21,276 nucleotides of DNA from Sulfurovum sp. UBA1140 (GCA_002311915.1 DCAF01000022.1:7483-28758); one strand, 5' to 3'. Counted from the first letter of the stretch, positions 8,544 to 16,086 are shown. A program made the numbers and translations. The notes: a model not told the origin generated them from the sequence alone.

Positions 8544-8572
8544 CTCTTTTTTTGTCGCTTCTTGGCTATAAT
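8544..8572 (+). promoter_or_regulatory. Predicted sigma-70 promoter for the SSS transporter gene
   Basis: A perfect TATAAT at 8567-8572, in the context GCTATAAT, lies 35 bases before the ATG at 8608. The -35 position holds only a T-rich CTCTTT. A strong -10 with a weak, T-rich -35 is usual in Campylobacterota. Confidence 0.45.
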
Positions 8573-8607
8573 TACATCAACTTTTCAAATTAAATTCAAG
8601 GCAAAAA

Positions 8608-10134
8608 ATGCAATCAAATTTTAGCACATTAGACTGGATGATATTCGCTTCATATTTTTTAGTTCTTATCTTAACTTCGGTAATTTTAAGTCAAACCAAG
8701 GTGAAAACCTCACGAGATTACTTTACAGGGGGCAATGCCATGCCGATATTGGCAGTTGCCATCTCTGTTTTGGCAACCTCTCAATCGGCAGCAACATTTT
8801 TGGGGGGACCTGAATACTCATTTGGCAAAGATTTAACCTTTTTAGGCTTTTACGCTTCAGCTTTTTTAGCAGTAATCTTTGTGGCAAAAGTTTTGGTTCC
8901 TAGATTTTACGCCATTAATGCCATAACCGTTTATGAGTATTTAGAGCATCGCTACGGCGAGACCTCTAAACGATATGCAGGGATTATGTTTTTAATAGGG
9001 CGGCTTTTTGCTAGTGGGGCAAGGCTTTATATTGGGGCATTGGCAATTTCTATGATACTTTTTTCGGATATATCAGCTCCTCATATTGCTATTTCGATAG
9101 GGACTTTAATGCTGGGTGCGTTAGCTTATACCTATTTTGGTGGGGTAAAGTCGGTTATTTTGTCGGATATTATTCAGGCAATAACCTATATTGGAGCAGG
9201 ACTGGCTGTGCTTATTTATCTATATTATAGTCTTAATGCAGATTTTTCTACCATTGTGACAACGCTTAGTGACAATAATAAACTGACCTTGGTAGATTTC
9301 TCTTTTTCAGGAGGCTTTACAATATGGACACTGCTAACAGGGTGGTTTTTGCTTAATATCGCAGCGTACGGGCTTGACCAAGATATGACACAACGGGTGC
9401 TAACTTGTAAAAATAAAGACGAGGGGGCAAAGTCGCTTATCTACTCTATTATTTTTACCATTCCTGTGGCGATGCTGTTTCTGTTTATCGGTCTTTTGTT
9501 GTATCTGTTTTATATGCACCCAGAGTTTTCAGGACTTAAGGATGCATGTGTTGACCAGCAATATAACGGAGAAAAAATTACTATTTTTATGCTCTATATC
9601 TTAAATGAGATGCCCGAAGGATTACGAGGATTGGTTACCGTTGGGGCAATTGCTGCAGCGTTGTCTTCGACCAATTCGGTACTCTCGGCGATGGCTTCGG
9701 TAGCAGTAGAAGATATTTACCGACCGTGGTTAGCAAAAGAGGGAAAAGATGAAGCCCACTTCTTAAAAGTAAGTCGTGTGATGGTGGTAACCTTTGCCGT
9801 GCTACTTTGTGGTATGGCAATGGTCAGTTTTTATTGGCAACAGTACACCGAATTGCCTCTGCTTAATTTTGCTTTGGGTGTGATGGCGTTTGCATATGCT
9901 TCACTTTTAGGGGTCTATGGAGCCGCGATATTTACTGATAGAGGAAGTGAAAAAACCGTATTGTTCGCCTTGATTGGTGGATTTATGACGGTACTGATTT
10001 TACAACCTTATATTATCGGTTCAGTTATAGATATAAAGGTTGATTTTGCTGTTATGATGATTGTAGGAACAATGGTGTCATTTGGAATTATGATGATGGG
10101 GAAGAGTGAGAAGAGTGTTTTAAAAGTAGATTAG
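8608..10134 (+). CDS. SSS family sodium:solute symporter
   Basis: The 508-residue polytopic membrane protein has the marks of the sodium:solute symporter (SSS) family: DYFTGG (37-42), a SQSAATFLGGPE stretch (about 57-68), GGVKSVILSDIIQ near residue 178, DQDMTQR near 257, and a helix with SSTNSVLSAMAS near 354. About 13 membrane segments are expected, and length is typical. It moves an organic solute inward using the Na+ gradient. The substrate (amino acid, carboxylate, sugar or other) cannot be assigned. The start has AAGG 6 bases upstream. Together with the upstream AGCS gene it suggests a sodium-based uptake economy, common in marine members of this phylum (inference). A strong hairpin follows 9 bases after the stop. 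Confidence 0.92.
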   Translation: MQSNFSTLDWMIFASYFLVLILTSVILSQTKVKTSRDYFTGGNAMPILAVAISVLATSQSAATFLGGPEYSFGKDLTFLGFYASAFLAVIFVAKVLVPRFYAINAITVYEYLEHRYGETSKRYAGIMFLIGRLFASGARLYIGALAISMILFSDISAPHIAISIGTLMLGALAYTYFGGVKSVILSDIIQAITYIGAGLAVLIYLYYSLNADFSTIVTTLSDNNKLTLVDFSFSGGFTIWTLLTGWFLLNIAAYGLDQDMTQRVLTCKNKDEGAKSLIYSIIFTIPVAMLFLFIGLLLYLFYMHPEFSGLKDACVDQQYNGEKITIFMLYILNEMPEGLRGLVTVGAIAAALSSTNSVLSAMASVAVEDIYRPWLAKEGKDEAHFLKVSRVMVVTFAVLLCGMAMVSFYWQQYTELPLLNFALGVMAFAYASLLGVYGAAIFTDRGSEKTVLFALIGGFMTVLILQPYIIGSVIDIKVDFAVMMIVGTMVSFGIMMMGKSEKSVLKVD

Positions 10135-10143
10135 AGATTCTTT

Positions 10144-10173
10144 ATGATGGGTGCTTAAAAAAGTACCCATCAT
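10144..10173. terminator. Hairpin after the SSS transporter gene, possible terminator
   Basis: A 13-bp stem (10144-10156 with 10161-10173), containing one G-T wobble, closes an AAAA tetraloop, starting 9 bases after the transporter stop. No T-run follows on the + strand (TAGGCTATTT), so it is not a textbook intrinsic terminator. It could act with Rho or stabilise the transcript end. Confidence 0.5.
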
Positions 10174-10177
10174 TAGG

Positions 10178-10345
10178 CTATTTCCCCATAAAAACTTTAA
10201 CTTTTAGTTTTGTACCGACTTGAATTCCAATTTTTAATCTTTTACCTTTAATCTTTTTAGATATTTTATAATCAATAATTCCATCGTTAACTTTTACCAA
10301 TTTCCAGCCATGACCTCGGATATAGACATAGGCTTTTAAAGAGTC
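10178..10345 (-). pseudogene. C-terminal remnant of an unidentified basic protein
   Basis: On the minus strand 55 sense codons run open to a TAG at 10178-10180. They encode a lysine-rich, beta-like sequence that includes AYVYIRGHGWKLVKVNDG and ends KVKVFMGK. The only methionine is three residues before the end, and an in-frame TAG directly precedes the first codon, so no normal start exists. The regular alternation of hydrophobic and charged residues looks like real protein, so I read this as the surviving C-terminus of a decayed gene. A short gene using a TTG start is possible. I do not recognise the family. It fills most of the 295-base gap between the transporter and the ATPase gene. Confidence 0.4.
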
Positions 10346-10369
10346 CTAATCCTTTATAATTATATATGC

Positions 10370-10403
10370 TATAATATCCAATATAACATAATTATAATTA
10401 TGT
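10370..10403 (+). promoter_or_regulatory. Predicted promoter -10 with overlapping-start palindromic operator candidate
   Basis: TATAAT at 10370-10375 (context GCTATAAT) is a good -10 box for the ATPase gene at 10430. An 18-bp perfect palindrome, ACATAATTATAATTATGT, occupies 10386-10403, directly after the expected transcription start near 10382. That position suits a repressor operator. The very high AT content makes chance symmetry more likely than usual. Confidence 0.4.
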
Positions 10404-10429
10404 AAAATAGATATTTTAGGAACTACAGT

Positions 10430-11695
10430 ATGGAAAAAGCAATTATGTCCCACAATAGGCATTGGAAAAAGCAAAAATATCAAGAGCTTTTCCATCGAGA
10501 TATTGCTCGTAAGCTAATTACACAGATAGATTATAAAGAGATAGAGGTATTGCAAGGGATTCGACGGTCAGGGAAATCTACAATTTTCAGATTGATAATT
10601 AATCATTTGATGGAAATTGTTAATCCTTGTTCTATTCTTTATATTAACTTTGATGACCCTTACTTCTCTGAACTTTGGAATGACTCTAAAAAGCTCTACT
10701 CACTGCTAGAGCTTTCTGAAAAAATCAATGGTATAAAACCCGACTATATCTTTTTTGATGAGATTCAAAATGTGGAGATGTGGGAGAAGTTTGTTAAAGC
10801 CATCTATGATAATGAAGTGGTTAAAAAAATTTATATTACAGGGTCTAACTCTTCACTTTTAAGCTCTGAGTATGCTGTGAGTCTCTCTGGCCGATACCTA
10901 AAGACCATTGTTTATCCATTGTCACTCAGAGAGATATATCAGATAGAGAAGATAGATAGCTACTTTGAACTGCTTGAGAATACCCCAAAGGTGTTAAATA
11001 TTATAGATGATATGATGGAGTTTGGCTCTTTTGCAGAGGTTTATAAAAAACAAGATAGAGAGTATAAACGAGAGTTAATATTGAACTACTATGAGACAAT
11101 AATTTTAAAAGATTGTGTTGCCAATCATGGATTGCGAGAGGTCAAGCAGTTTAAGGAGTTGACAAAATATCTTATTAGTAATGGAGCGTCACTTTATGGA
11201 TATAGTACCATCTCTAAGGCATTGGGGATTAATGAAAACAGCATCAAAAACTACATTTATGCCTTAGAAGATAGTTACCTCTATCATGAACTTAAACAGT
11301 TTTCCTATTCGCTTAAAGGTCAGATTCGTTCTAAGAAAAAAGGCTACCTTATAGATAACAGCTTTTTAGGGAATATCTCTTTTAGGTTTGCAAGTAACAG
11401 AGGTAAACTTTTTGAGAATCTTGTCTATTCGGAGCTGTGTAAGGGTGGGGGGGAGCTATTTGTTTTTAATGATGGCTCTTTTGAGTGTGATTTTTTGCTT
11501 AAAAAAGAGAATAATCTTATAGCGATTCAAGTCTGTTATGAATTGCATAGTGGTAACAGAGATCGAGAGTTAAAAGGCTTGGTTGAGATAGAAAAAAAGT
11601 TTAAAGTTTCTAAAAAAGTGCTTGTGACTTATAATCAAGAGGAGATGGTCGAGGATATGGAGATTGTGCCATTTTGGAAGTATTTTTGGAAGTGA
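10430..11695 (+). CDS. AAA family ATPase with DUF4143 domain
   Basis: The 421-residue protein is of the AAA_14/DUF4143 type, common in bacteria and archaea and of unknown cellular role. It has a Walker A motif at 43-51 (GIRRSGKST), Walker B with D110-E111 (YIFFDEIQ), a sensor-like ITGSNSSLL segment (136-144) and the LSGRYL segment (152-157). The C-terminal half shows winged-helix-like and nuclease-fold features: RGKLFENLVYSEL (324-336), ECDFLL (352-357) and AIQVCYE (365-371), an arrangement like PD-(D/E)xK enzymes. The catalytic lysine position appears to be Gln-Val, so nuclease activity is doubtful. AGGA lies 8 bases before the ATG; a second ATG at 10445 is possible. It stands alone next to a gene remnant, which suits a patchily distributed accessory gene. 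Confidence 0.88.
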   Translation: MEKAIMSHNRHWKKQKYQELFHRDIARKLITQIDYKEIEVLQGIRRSGKSTIFRLIINHLMEIVNPCSILYINFDDPYFSELWNDSKKLYSLLELSEKINGIKPDYIFFDEIQNVEMWEKFVKAIYDNEVVKKIYITGSNSSLLSSEYAVSLSGRYLKTIVYPLSLREIYQIEKIDSYFELLENTPKVLNIIDDMMEFGSFAEVYKKQDREYKRELILNYYETIILKDCVANHGLREVKQFKELTKYLISNGASLYGYSTISKALGINENSIKNYIYALEDSYLYHELKQFSYSLKGQIRSKKKGYLIDNSFLGNISFRFASNRGKLFENLVYSELCKGGGELFVFNDGSFECDFLLKKENNLIAIQVCYELHSGNRDRELKGLVEIEKKFKVSKKVLVTYNQEEMVEDMEIVPFWKYFWK

Positions 11696-11753
11696 TGATA
11701 TTATCAAGATACCAAAGAGTAGTTTATGTTAAAATTCAAACTAAAAAAAGCAT

Positions 11754-12842
11754 ATGAAAAAAAGATATATAGGAATAATGTCAGGCACTAGCCTTGATGG
11801 GATAGATATAGCACTCTGTCAGATAGATGGTAAGGGTTGTGATTTAGAGGCTTCGCTTTCGATGCCTTTTGATAAAGGGTTAAAAGAGCAGATACTTTTG
11901 GTTATTGGTGGTACAACAACGCTTAAAGAGGTGGGGGAGATTGACCACTGTTTGGCTTTGGAGTTTGCTCGGGCTGTTAATCTTCTGCTTGAACAAGAAA
12001 ATTTAGTATCAGAAGATATTGTGGCGATTGGTTCGCATGGGCAGACGCTTTGGCATGAACCTAATGGGGTCTATCCTTTTTCGATGCAGTTGGGGAATTC
12101 TAGTTTGTTGGCTGTAAATACGGGTATTGATGTGGTGGCTGATTTTAGGTCAAAAGATGTGGCGTTAGGAGGGCAGGGGGCTCCTTTTGCTCCTGCATTT
12201 CATGAAGCACTGTTTGGGCATATGCAGGGGTGTGCTGTGGTGAATATTGGAGGGATGGGAAATGTTACAATTTTTTCTTCCACATTAACAGGATATGATT
12301 CTGGCTGTGGAAATGTGTTAATGGACATGTGGATACAAGAGATAAAAGGTGAAGCGTATGATAGAGATGGTATTTGGGCAGAATCAGGCAGAGAACATCA
12401 GGCTTTATTGGATAGATTTTTATCAGATGACTACTTTAAATTAAATTATCCTAAAAGTACAGGAAGAGAATATTTTAATAAGAGTTTTTTAAGAAAATAT
12501 TTAGAACCCTTTGATAAAATTAGAGATGAGGATATACAGGCGACACTTTTGGCACTGACCATTCACTCTATAGCAGATGAGATTAAAAAGTTTGATATAC
12601 AAAAACTGTTGGTGTGTGGTGGTGGAGCAAGAAATGGCTATTTAATGAGAAAACTACAAGCCACACTGCTAGAGGTTGAGGTTACCTCTACTGACAGCTA
12701 TGGGGTGAGTTCTGATGATATGGAAGCGATGATATTTGCGTGGTTTGCTTATAAGCGACTGCGAAATGAGACAATAAATTTAAAGACCGTAACAGGTGCA
12801 AAAAAGAATACAATTTTAGGAGGAATCTATGCATCCGATTGA
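11754..12842 (+). CDS. anmK: Anhydro-N-acetylmuramic acid kinase
   Basis: The 362-residue cytoplasmic enzyme converts 1,6-anhydro-MurNAc from peptidoglycan turnover to MurNAc-6-phosphate with ATP. The N-terminal GIMSGTSLDGIDIA stretch (7-20) is the AnmK phosphate-binding signature. SHGQT, the GAPFAPAFHEALF stretch, NIGGMGNVT and a C-terminal VCGGGARNGYLM segment complete the ASKHA kinase fold. Length is typical. No strong Shine-Dalgarno site is visible before the ATG. It is the first gene of a recycling operon and overlaps the next gene by 14 bases. In Pseudomonas-type recycling its product must be dephosphorylated before AmgK can act; no gene for that step (mupP) is seen in the window. Confidence 0.96.
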   Translation: MKKRYIGIMSGTSLDGIDIALCQIDGKGCDLEASLSMPFDKGLKEQILLVIGGTTTLKEVGEIDHCLALEFARAVNLLLEQENLVSEDIVAIGSHGQTLWHEPNGVYPFSMQLGNSSLLAVNTGIDVVADFRSKDVALGGQGAPFAPAFHEALFGHMQGCAVVNIGGMGNVTIFSSTLTGYDSGCGNVLMDMWIQEIKGEAYDRDGIWAESGREHQALLDRFLSDDYFKLNYPKSTGREYFNKSFLRKYLEPFDKIRDEDIQATLLALTIHSIADEIKKFDIQKLLVCGGGARNGYLMRKLQATLLEVEVTSTDSYGVSSDDMEAMIFAWFAYKRLRNETINLKTVTGAKKNTILGGIYASD

Positions 12843-13776
12843 AGCATGGGTGAACGAGTTAGGATATAGTGAATATAAGTTTGAGTTGGTAAGTGATGAT
12901 GCGAGTTATCGAAAGTATTATAGATTGGTTTTAAAAGATAAAAGTTATGTGATTATGGACTCTTCGATGCAGGTCGAGAGTATCTACCCGTTTATTGATA
13001 TTTCGGTTCGCTTACTTAAAGCCAAGGTACAGGTTCCCCGTGTTTATGCACAAAATTTAACCAAAGGGTATCTGTTATTAGAAGATTTGGGCAATACCTG
13101 TCTGTTAGATATACTTAGTGATATGAGTTATAAAATGCTCTATACCAAAGCGATTCATGAGATTTTAAAGATACAAAAAGCAGATACCGAAGGGTTAGAG
13201 CTTTATGATGGTGATTTTTTAATGTTTGAGATGGATTTAATGCAAGAGTGGTATCTTAATCAGCACTCATGGATAACATTGAATGAAGAAGAGGAAGCCT
13301 CTTTAAATGCCGTTTTAACACTGATTAAAGATGAGGTGATGTCTCAACCCCAAGGCTATTTTGTGCATCGTGATTTTCACTCACGAAATATTATGTTTGC
13401 AGGTCGTGGTAAGGCATCGGTTATTGATTATCAAGATGCACGAATTGGGGCATTAACCTATGATTTGGTCTCATTATTAAAAGATGTTTATGTAAAATTT
13501 GATAGAGAGAAGATGTTGGAGTTGGCACTGGAGTTTAAAGCGTTAAAAGGTGGGCTTAAAGAGGTGAGCAGTGCAGAGTTTATTCGTTGGTTTGACTTTA
13601 TGGGAATACAGAGACACATTAAAATTTTGGGAATTTTTGCCCGTTTAAAGATTCGAGATGGCAAACCTGCTTATATTAATGACATCCCCATGACCTTGCT
13701 CTATATTCGAGAGACCATTGGGCTTTACCCTGAGTTAAAACCTTTGGGTAAAATTTTGGATAAGGTAAAATTGTGA
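12829..13776 (+). CDS. amgK: AmgK-like MurNAc/GlcNAc 1-kinase (aminoglycoside phosphotransferase fold)
   Basis: The 315-residue protein of the aminoglycoside phosphotransferase/choline kinase fold has catalytic D182 in HRDFHSRNIM (180-189), the Mg-binding D200 in VIDYQDA and the N-lobe stretch SDDASYRKYYR (22-32) typical of the AmgK group. AmgK phosphorylates N-acetylmuramate, and GlcNAc, at the anomeric position. Its place between anmK and murU strongly supports this role rather than antibiotic resistance. The start lies inside the end of anmK, and a perfect AGGAGG (12818-12823) stands 5 bases before it. It overlaps murU by 4 bases (GTGA), so translation of the three genes is probably coupled. 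Confidence 0.88.
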   Translation: MHPIEAWVNELGYSEYKFELVSDDASYRKYYRLVLKDKSYVIMDSSMQVESIYPFIDISVRLLKAKVQVPRVYAQNLTKGYLLLEDLGNTCLLDILSDMSYKMLYTKAIHEILKIQKADTEGLELYDGDFLMFEMDLMQEWYLNQHSWITLNEEEEASLNAVLTLIKDEVMSQPQGYFVHRDFHSRNIMFAGRGKASVIDYQDARIGALTYDLVSLLKDVYVKFDREKMLELALEFKALKGGLKEVSSAEFIRWFDFMGIQRHIKILGIFARLKIRDGKPAYINDIPMTLLYIRETIGLYPELKPLGKILDKVKL

Positions 13777-14426
13777 CAGTGATGATACTCTCGGCAGGGC
13801 TGGGGAAACGAATGCGACCACTTACCAATCATACGCCTAAGCCCCTGCTAGAGGTGGGGGGGAAACCGTTGATTGTTTGGCATATAGAAAGGTTACGAGA
13901 TGCAGGATTTAGTAGTATTGTAATTAATGTTGCCTACTTGGGGCAGAAGATTATAGACTACCTTGGTGATGGTTCAAAATATGGGGTCAATATTATATTT
14001 TCAGATGAACAAGACGAGGGAGCCTTAGAGACAGCAGGGGGAATTTTTAAAGCCCTAGCGTTATTAAGCGAGACTTTTTTGGTAGTAAATGGGGATATTT
14101 GGACAGATTTTGTATATGATGCCAATTTTGAGTTAAATAATAATTTATTGGCTCATTTGGTGTTAATAGATAATCCCAAACACAATCTCAATGGGGATTT
14201 TTTGTTAGATGGAAGTTTAGAAAAGTATACATTTTCAGGTATTGGGTACTACTCAAAAGCGATGTTTGAGGAGTTAGCGTATGGTAAAAGGGCTTTGGCT
14301 CCTCTGCTTTTTAAAGCGATTGATGATAAACAGTTAAGTACAGAATATTTTGCTGGAGAGTGGTATGATATTGGAACTCCTGAACGATTGGAAAGTTTAG
14401 ATAGAGAACTTTTGGGTAGGATATAA
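13773..14426 (+). CDS. murU: N-acetylmuramate alpha-1-phosphate uridylyltransferase
   Basis: The 217-residue nucleotidyltransferase has the N-terminal signature AGLGKRMRPLTNHTPKPLL (8-26), the LETAGGI segment (85-91) and the metal-binding GD pair (107-108) in VVNGDIW. MurU makes UDP-MurNAc from MurNAc-1-phosphate and UTP, completing recycling without MurA. The short length and the gene order after amgK favour MurU over glucose-1-phosphate or mannose-1-phosphate transferases. The start is a GTG overlapping the amgK stop, with AAGG 7 bases upstream; GTG at 13779 or ATG at 13782 are less favoured. A weak intrinsic terminator follows about 20 bases downstream. Confidence 0.87.
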   Translation: MTVMILSAGLGKRMRPLTNHTPKPLLEVGGKPLIVWHIERLRDAGFSSIVINVAYLGQKIIDYLGDGSKYGVNIIFSDEQDEGALETAGGIFKALALLSETFLVVNGDIWTDFVYDANFELNNNLLAHLVLIDNPKHNLNGDFLLDGSLEKYTFSGIGYYSKAMFEELAYGKRALAPLLFKAIDDKQLSTEYFAGEWYDIGTPERLESLDRELLGRI

Positions 14427-14446
14427 AATAAACTTATAACTTTTAT

Positions 14447-14475
14447 CGAATTTTTACTTAAAATCGTGTTTTTTT
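14447..14475 (+). terminator. Weak intrinsic terminator after murU
   Basis: CGA-(bulged A)-TTTT at 14447-14454 pairs with AAAATCG at 14460-14466 around a 5-base loop. TG and seven T residues follow (14469-14475). The stem is AT-rich and bulged, so efficiency is uncertain, but the placement 20 bases after the recycling operon fits. Confidence 0.4.
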
Positions 14476-14548
14476 CTATTCATTTTCTTAATAATCACGC
14501 TTATATCACATTTTTTGGACATTATTAACCTTTAGAAACAGAGGGAGT

Positions 14549-14590
14549 AGAAATAGTTATTAAAACTTATAAAGATTTTAAACTATTTCT
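14549..14590. promoter_or_regulatory. Inverted repeat upstream of the first OmpR-like regulator
   Basis: AGAAATAGTT (14549-14558) and AACTATTTCT (14581-14590) are perfect 10-base reverse complements. The stem can extend by five A-T pairs past a 2-base bulge. It ends 26 bases before the start of the regulator gene, so it could be an autoregulatory operator or a leader hairpin. Confidence 0.4.
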
Positions 14591-14615
14591 AAATAATATA
14601 CTATTTGGAGATGCG

Positions 14616-15296
14616 TTGAAGAGATTAAAGAATTTAGCAATTTTGTATGTTGAAAATGAGGAGGAAGTTTTAGAAAAATATCTACCATTTTTAGAAACAC
14701 ATTGCCAAAAACTCTATATCGCTTCAGAAGGTAAGGGTGCTTTTAAAATCTATCAGGATAAAAAGCCAGACATTGTTTTAATGGATCTTTTTATATCAAA
14801 ATTTGATGGTATAACTTTGGCAAAGAAAATTCGAGACGAGGGTGATGATGTTACATTTCTGATTGCTTTAACCAATCATGCCGATCAAGAGACACTGCTT
14901 GAGATTGTAGATTTAGATTTTTCAAGCTATTTGGTAAAACCGATAGATAGTGTAGCACTGTTGAACGCTTTATTAAAAATATCTAAAGAGTTAGAGAGTG
15001 GTGAGATACTCTCTTTGGCATATGGTTGTAGTTGGGATAGTCAAAGTAGAAGACTTTTTTGGAATAATGAGTATATTGTTTTAACCAAAAGAGAACAGAA
15101 ACTTTTTGAACTTTTTATTGATAAAAATGGTACAGCTTGTTCTAATGATGAGATATTTTTTTACGTTTGGGAAGATGATTTTGACAGAACCGTTACCAAT
15201 GACTCCATACGAACATTGGTTAAAAATCTGCGTAAAAAAATTCCAAAAGAGTTAATAAAGAATCAGTATGGAGTTGGATACAAACTTACTTTTTAA
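14616..15296 (+). CDS. OmpR-like orphan response regulator
   Basis: The 226-residue DNA-binding response regulator has a receiver (about 5-125) with D57 in IVLMDLF, T86 and K108 in LVKP. Only one acid of the usual pair remains (E13-N14). A winged-helix Trans_reg_C domain (about 140-226) ends in the wing segment YGVGYKLTF. The start is TTG, with GGAG at 14607-14610 five bases before it; the ATG at 14611 reads Met-Arg-stop and is not usable. The same frame stays open upstream to 14529 without a canonical start. No histidine kinase lies nearby, so it is an orphan. The gene at 15415-16086 is a paralogue, aligned almost without gaps, so the pair looks like a local duplication. Confidence 0.87.
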   Translation: MKRLKNLAILYVENEEEVLEKYLPFLETHCQKLYIASEGKGAFKIYQDKKPDIVLMDLFISKFDGITLAKKIRDEGDDVTFLIALTNHADQETLLEIVDLDFSSYLVKPIDSVALLNALLKISKELESGEILSLAYGCSWDSQSRRLFWNNEYIVLTKREQKLFELFIDKNGTACSNDEIFFYVWEDDFDRTVTNDSIRTLVKNLRKKIPKELIKNQYGVGYKLTF

Positions 15297-15364
15297 ATAA
15301 ATCCACGTTTATTTTACTTTTTTTCGAGATTATTCATAAGTTTTAATAAAAATGGGGAAAAACA

Positions 15365-15418
15365 ATGAATATTAAACAAGTAAAAGAGAAGTATGATGTA
15401 AAGTGTGGTTCTCAATGA
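15365..15418 (+). CDS. 17-codon leader ORF coupled to the second OmpR-like regulator
   Basis: ATG at 15365 opens a 17-residue reading frame (MNIKQVKEKYDVKCGSQ). Its TGA overlaps the ATG at 15415 as ATGA, the classic arrangement for coupled translation. A GGGGA stretch stands several bases upstream, whereas the ATG at 15415 has no good ribosome site of its own. This suggests that ribosomes reach the regulator through the leader. It is too short to prove by sequence; a chance ORF is possible. Confidence 0.4.
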   Translation: MNIKQVKEKYDVKCGSQ

Positions 15419-16086
15419 AAAATCTAAAAGAGTTGACCATGCTTTATATTGATTTTGATAAAGTGTACACAGAAGAATATTTATCACTATTTAGTGGTTA
15501 TTTTAAAAAGGTCTATTTTGCCTCTAGTGGTGATGATGGATATAGAATTTATAACGAAAAAAAGCCACAAATTATTGTGGTAGAACCACTGGTTTCTTCT
15601 GGTTTGTCTTTGATTAAAAAAGTAAGAGAAGAGGACAGTGAGGTAGATCTTTTAGCACTGACAGAGTATTCTAGTACCGAAATACTACGAGAGATGATTG
15701 ATTTACATTTTTTATCTTACTTGGTGAAGCCTGTTGGTGTAGAGAGATTAGAAAGTACCTTTTTAAAGCTCTCAAATAGGGTTAGTCGTAGAGGAAGGGT
15801 ACAGTTAGACCTCTACTTTCAGTGGGACACACGAAGTAAAACACTGCTCTATAAAGATGGAATTATTGCTTTAACCAAACGGGAATCAAAGTTATTTAAT
15901 TTGCTGGTGACCAAAAAAGGAAATTTCTGTTCAGATAATGACATATTTTTTTATGTATGGAGTGATGATTTTAATAAGAGCATTAGTAACTCATCAATTC
16001 GTACATTAATTAAAAATTTGCGTCGAAAGCTTCCCAAGAGCTTGATTGAAAACAAATATGGCTTGGGTTACAGAATTATCGCTTAA
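15415..16086 (+). CDS. Atypical OmpR-like response regulator with Glu at the phosphorylation site
   Basis: Numbering is from the ATG at 15415 (223 residues), chosen because its N-terminus aligns with the paralogue at 14616; a GTG at 15403 would add four residues. The receiver (about 5-122) keeps D13, T83 and K105 in YLVKP. The phosphoacceptor position has E57 (IIVVEP) exactly where the paralogue has D57. The winged-helix domain (about 137-223) is intact, ending YGLGYRIIA. Glutamate at this site often mimics the phosphorylated state, so the protein may be constitutively active or controlled by abundance or dimerisation (inference). No kinase gene adjoins. Its end overlaps the convergent HAD gene by 11 bases. 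Confidence 0.86.
   Translation: MKNLKELTMLYIDFDKVYTEEYLSLFSGYFKKVYFASSGDDGYRIYNEKKPQIIVVEPLVSSGLSLIKKVREEDSEVDLLALTEYSSTEILREMIDLHFLSYLVKPVGVERLESTFLKLSNRVSRRGRVQLDLYFQWDTRSKTLLYKDGIIALTKRESKLFNLLVTKKGNFCSDNDIFFYVWSDDFNKSISNSSIRTLIKNLRRKLPKSLIENKYGLGYRIIA

Noticed and set aside
8500..8553. Bulged hairpin (8500-8507 with 8528-8534) followed later by a T-run as a terminator of the AGCS gene
   Set aside because: The loop is 20 bases and the T-run starts 11 bases after the stem, too far for an intrinsic terminator.
12829..13776. Aminoglycoside resistance phosphotransferase
   Set aside because: The fold is shared, but its overlap with anmK and murU and the AmgK-type N-lobe favour cell-wall sugar recycling.
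14611..14619. ATG at 14611 as the start of the first OmpR-like regulator
   Set aside because: It reads Met-Arg-stop in another frame; the TTG at 14616 is in frame with the receiver domain.
15295..15314. AT-only 7-bp hairpin after the first OmpR-like regulator as a terminator
   Set aside because: The stem contains only A-T pairs and would be unstable.
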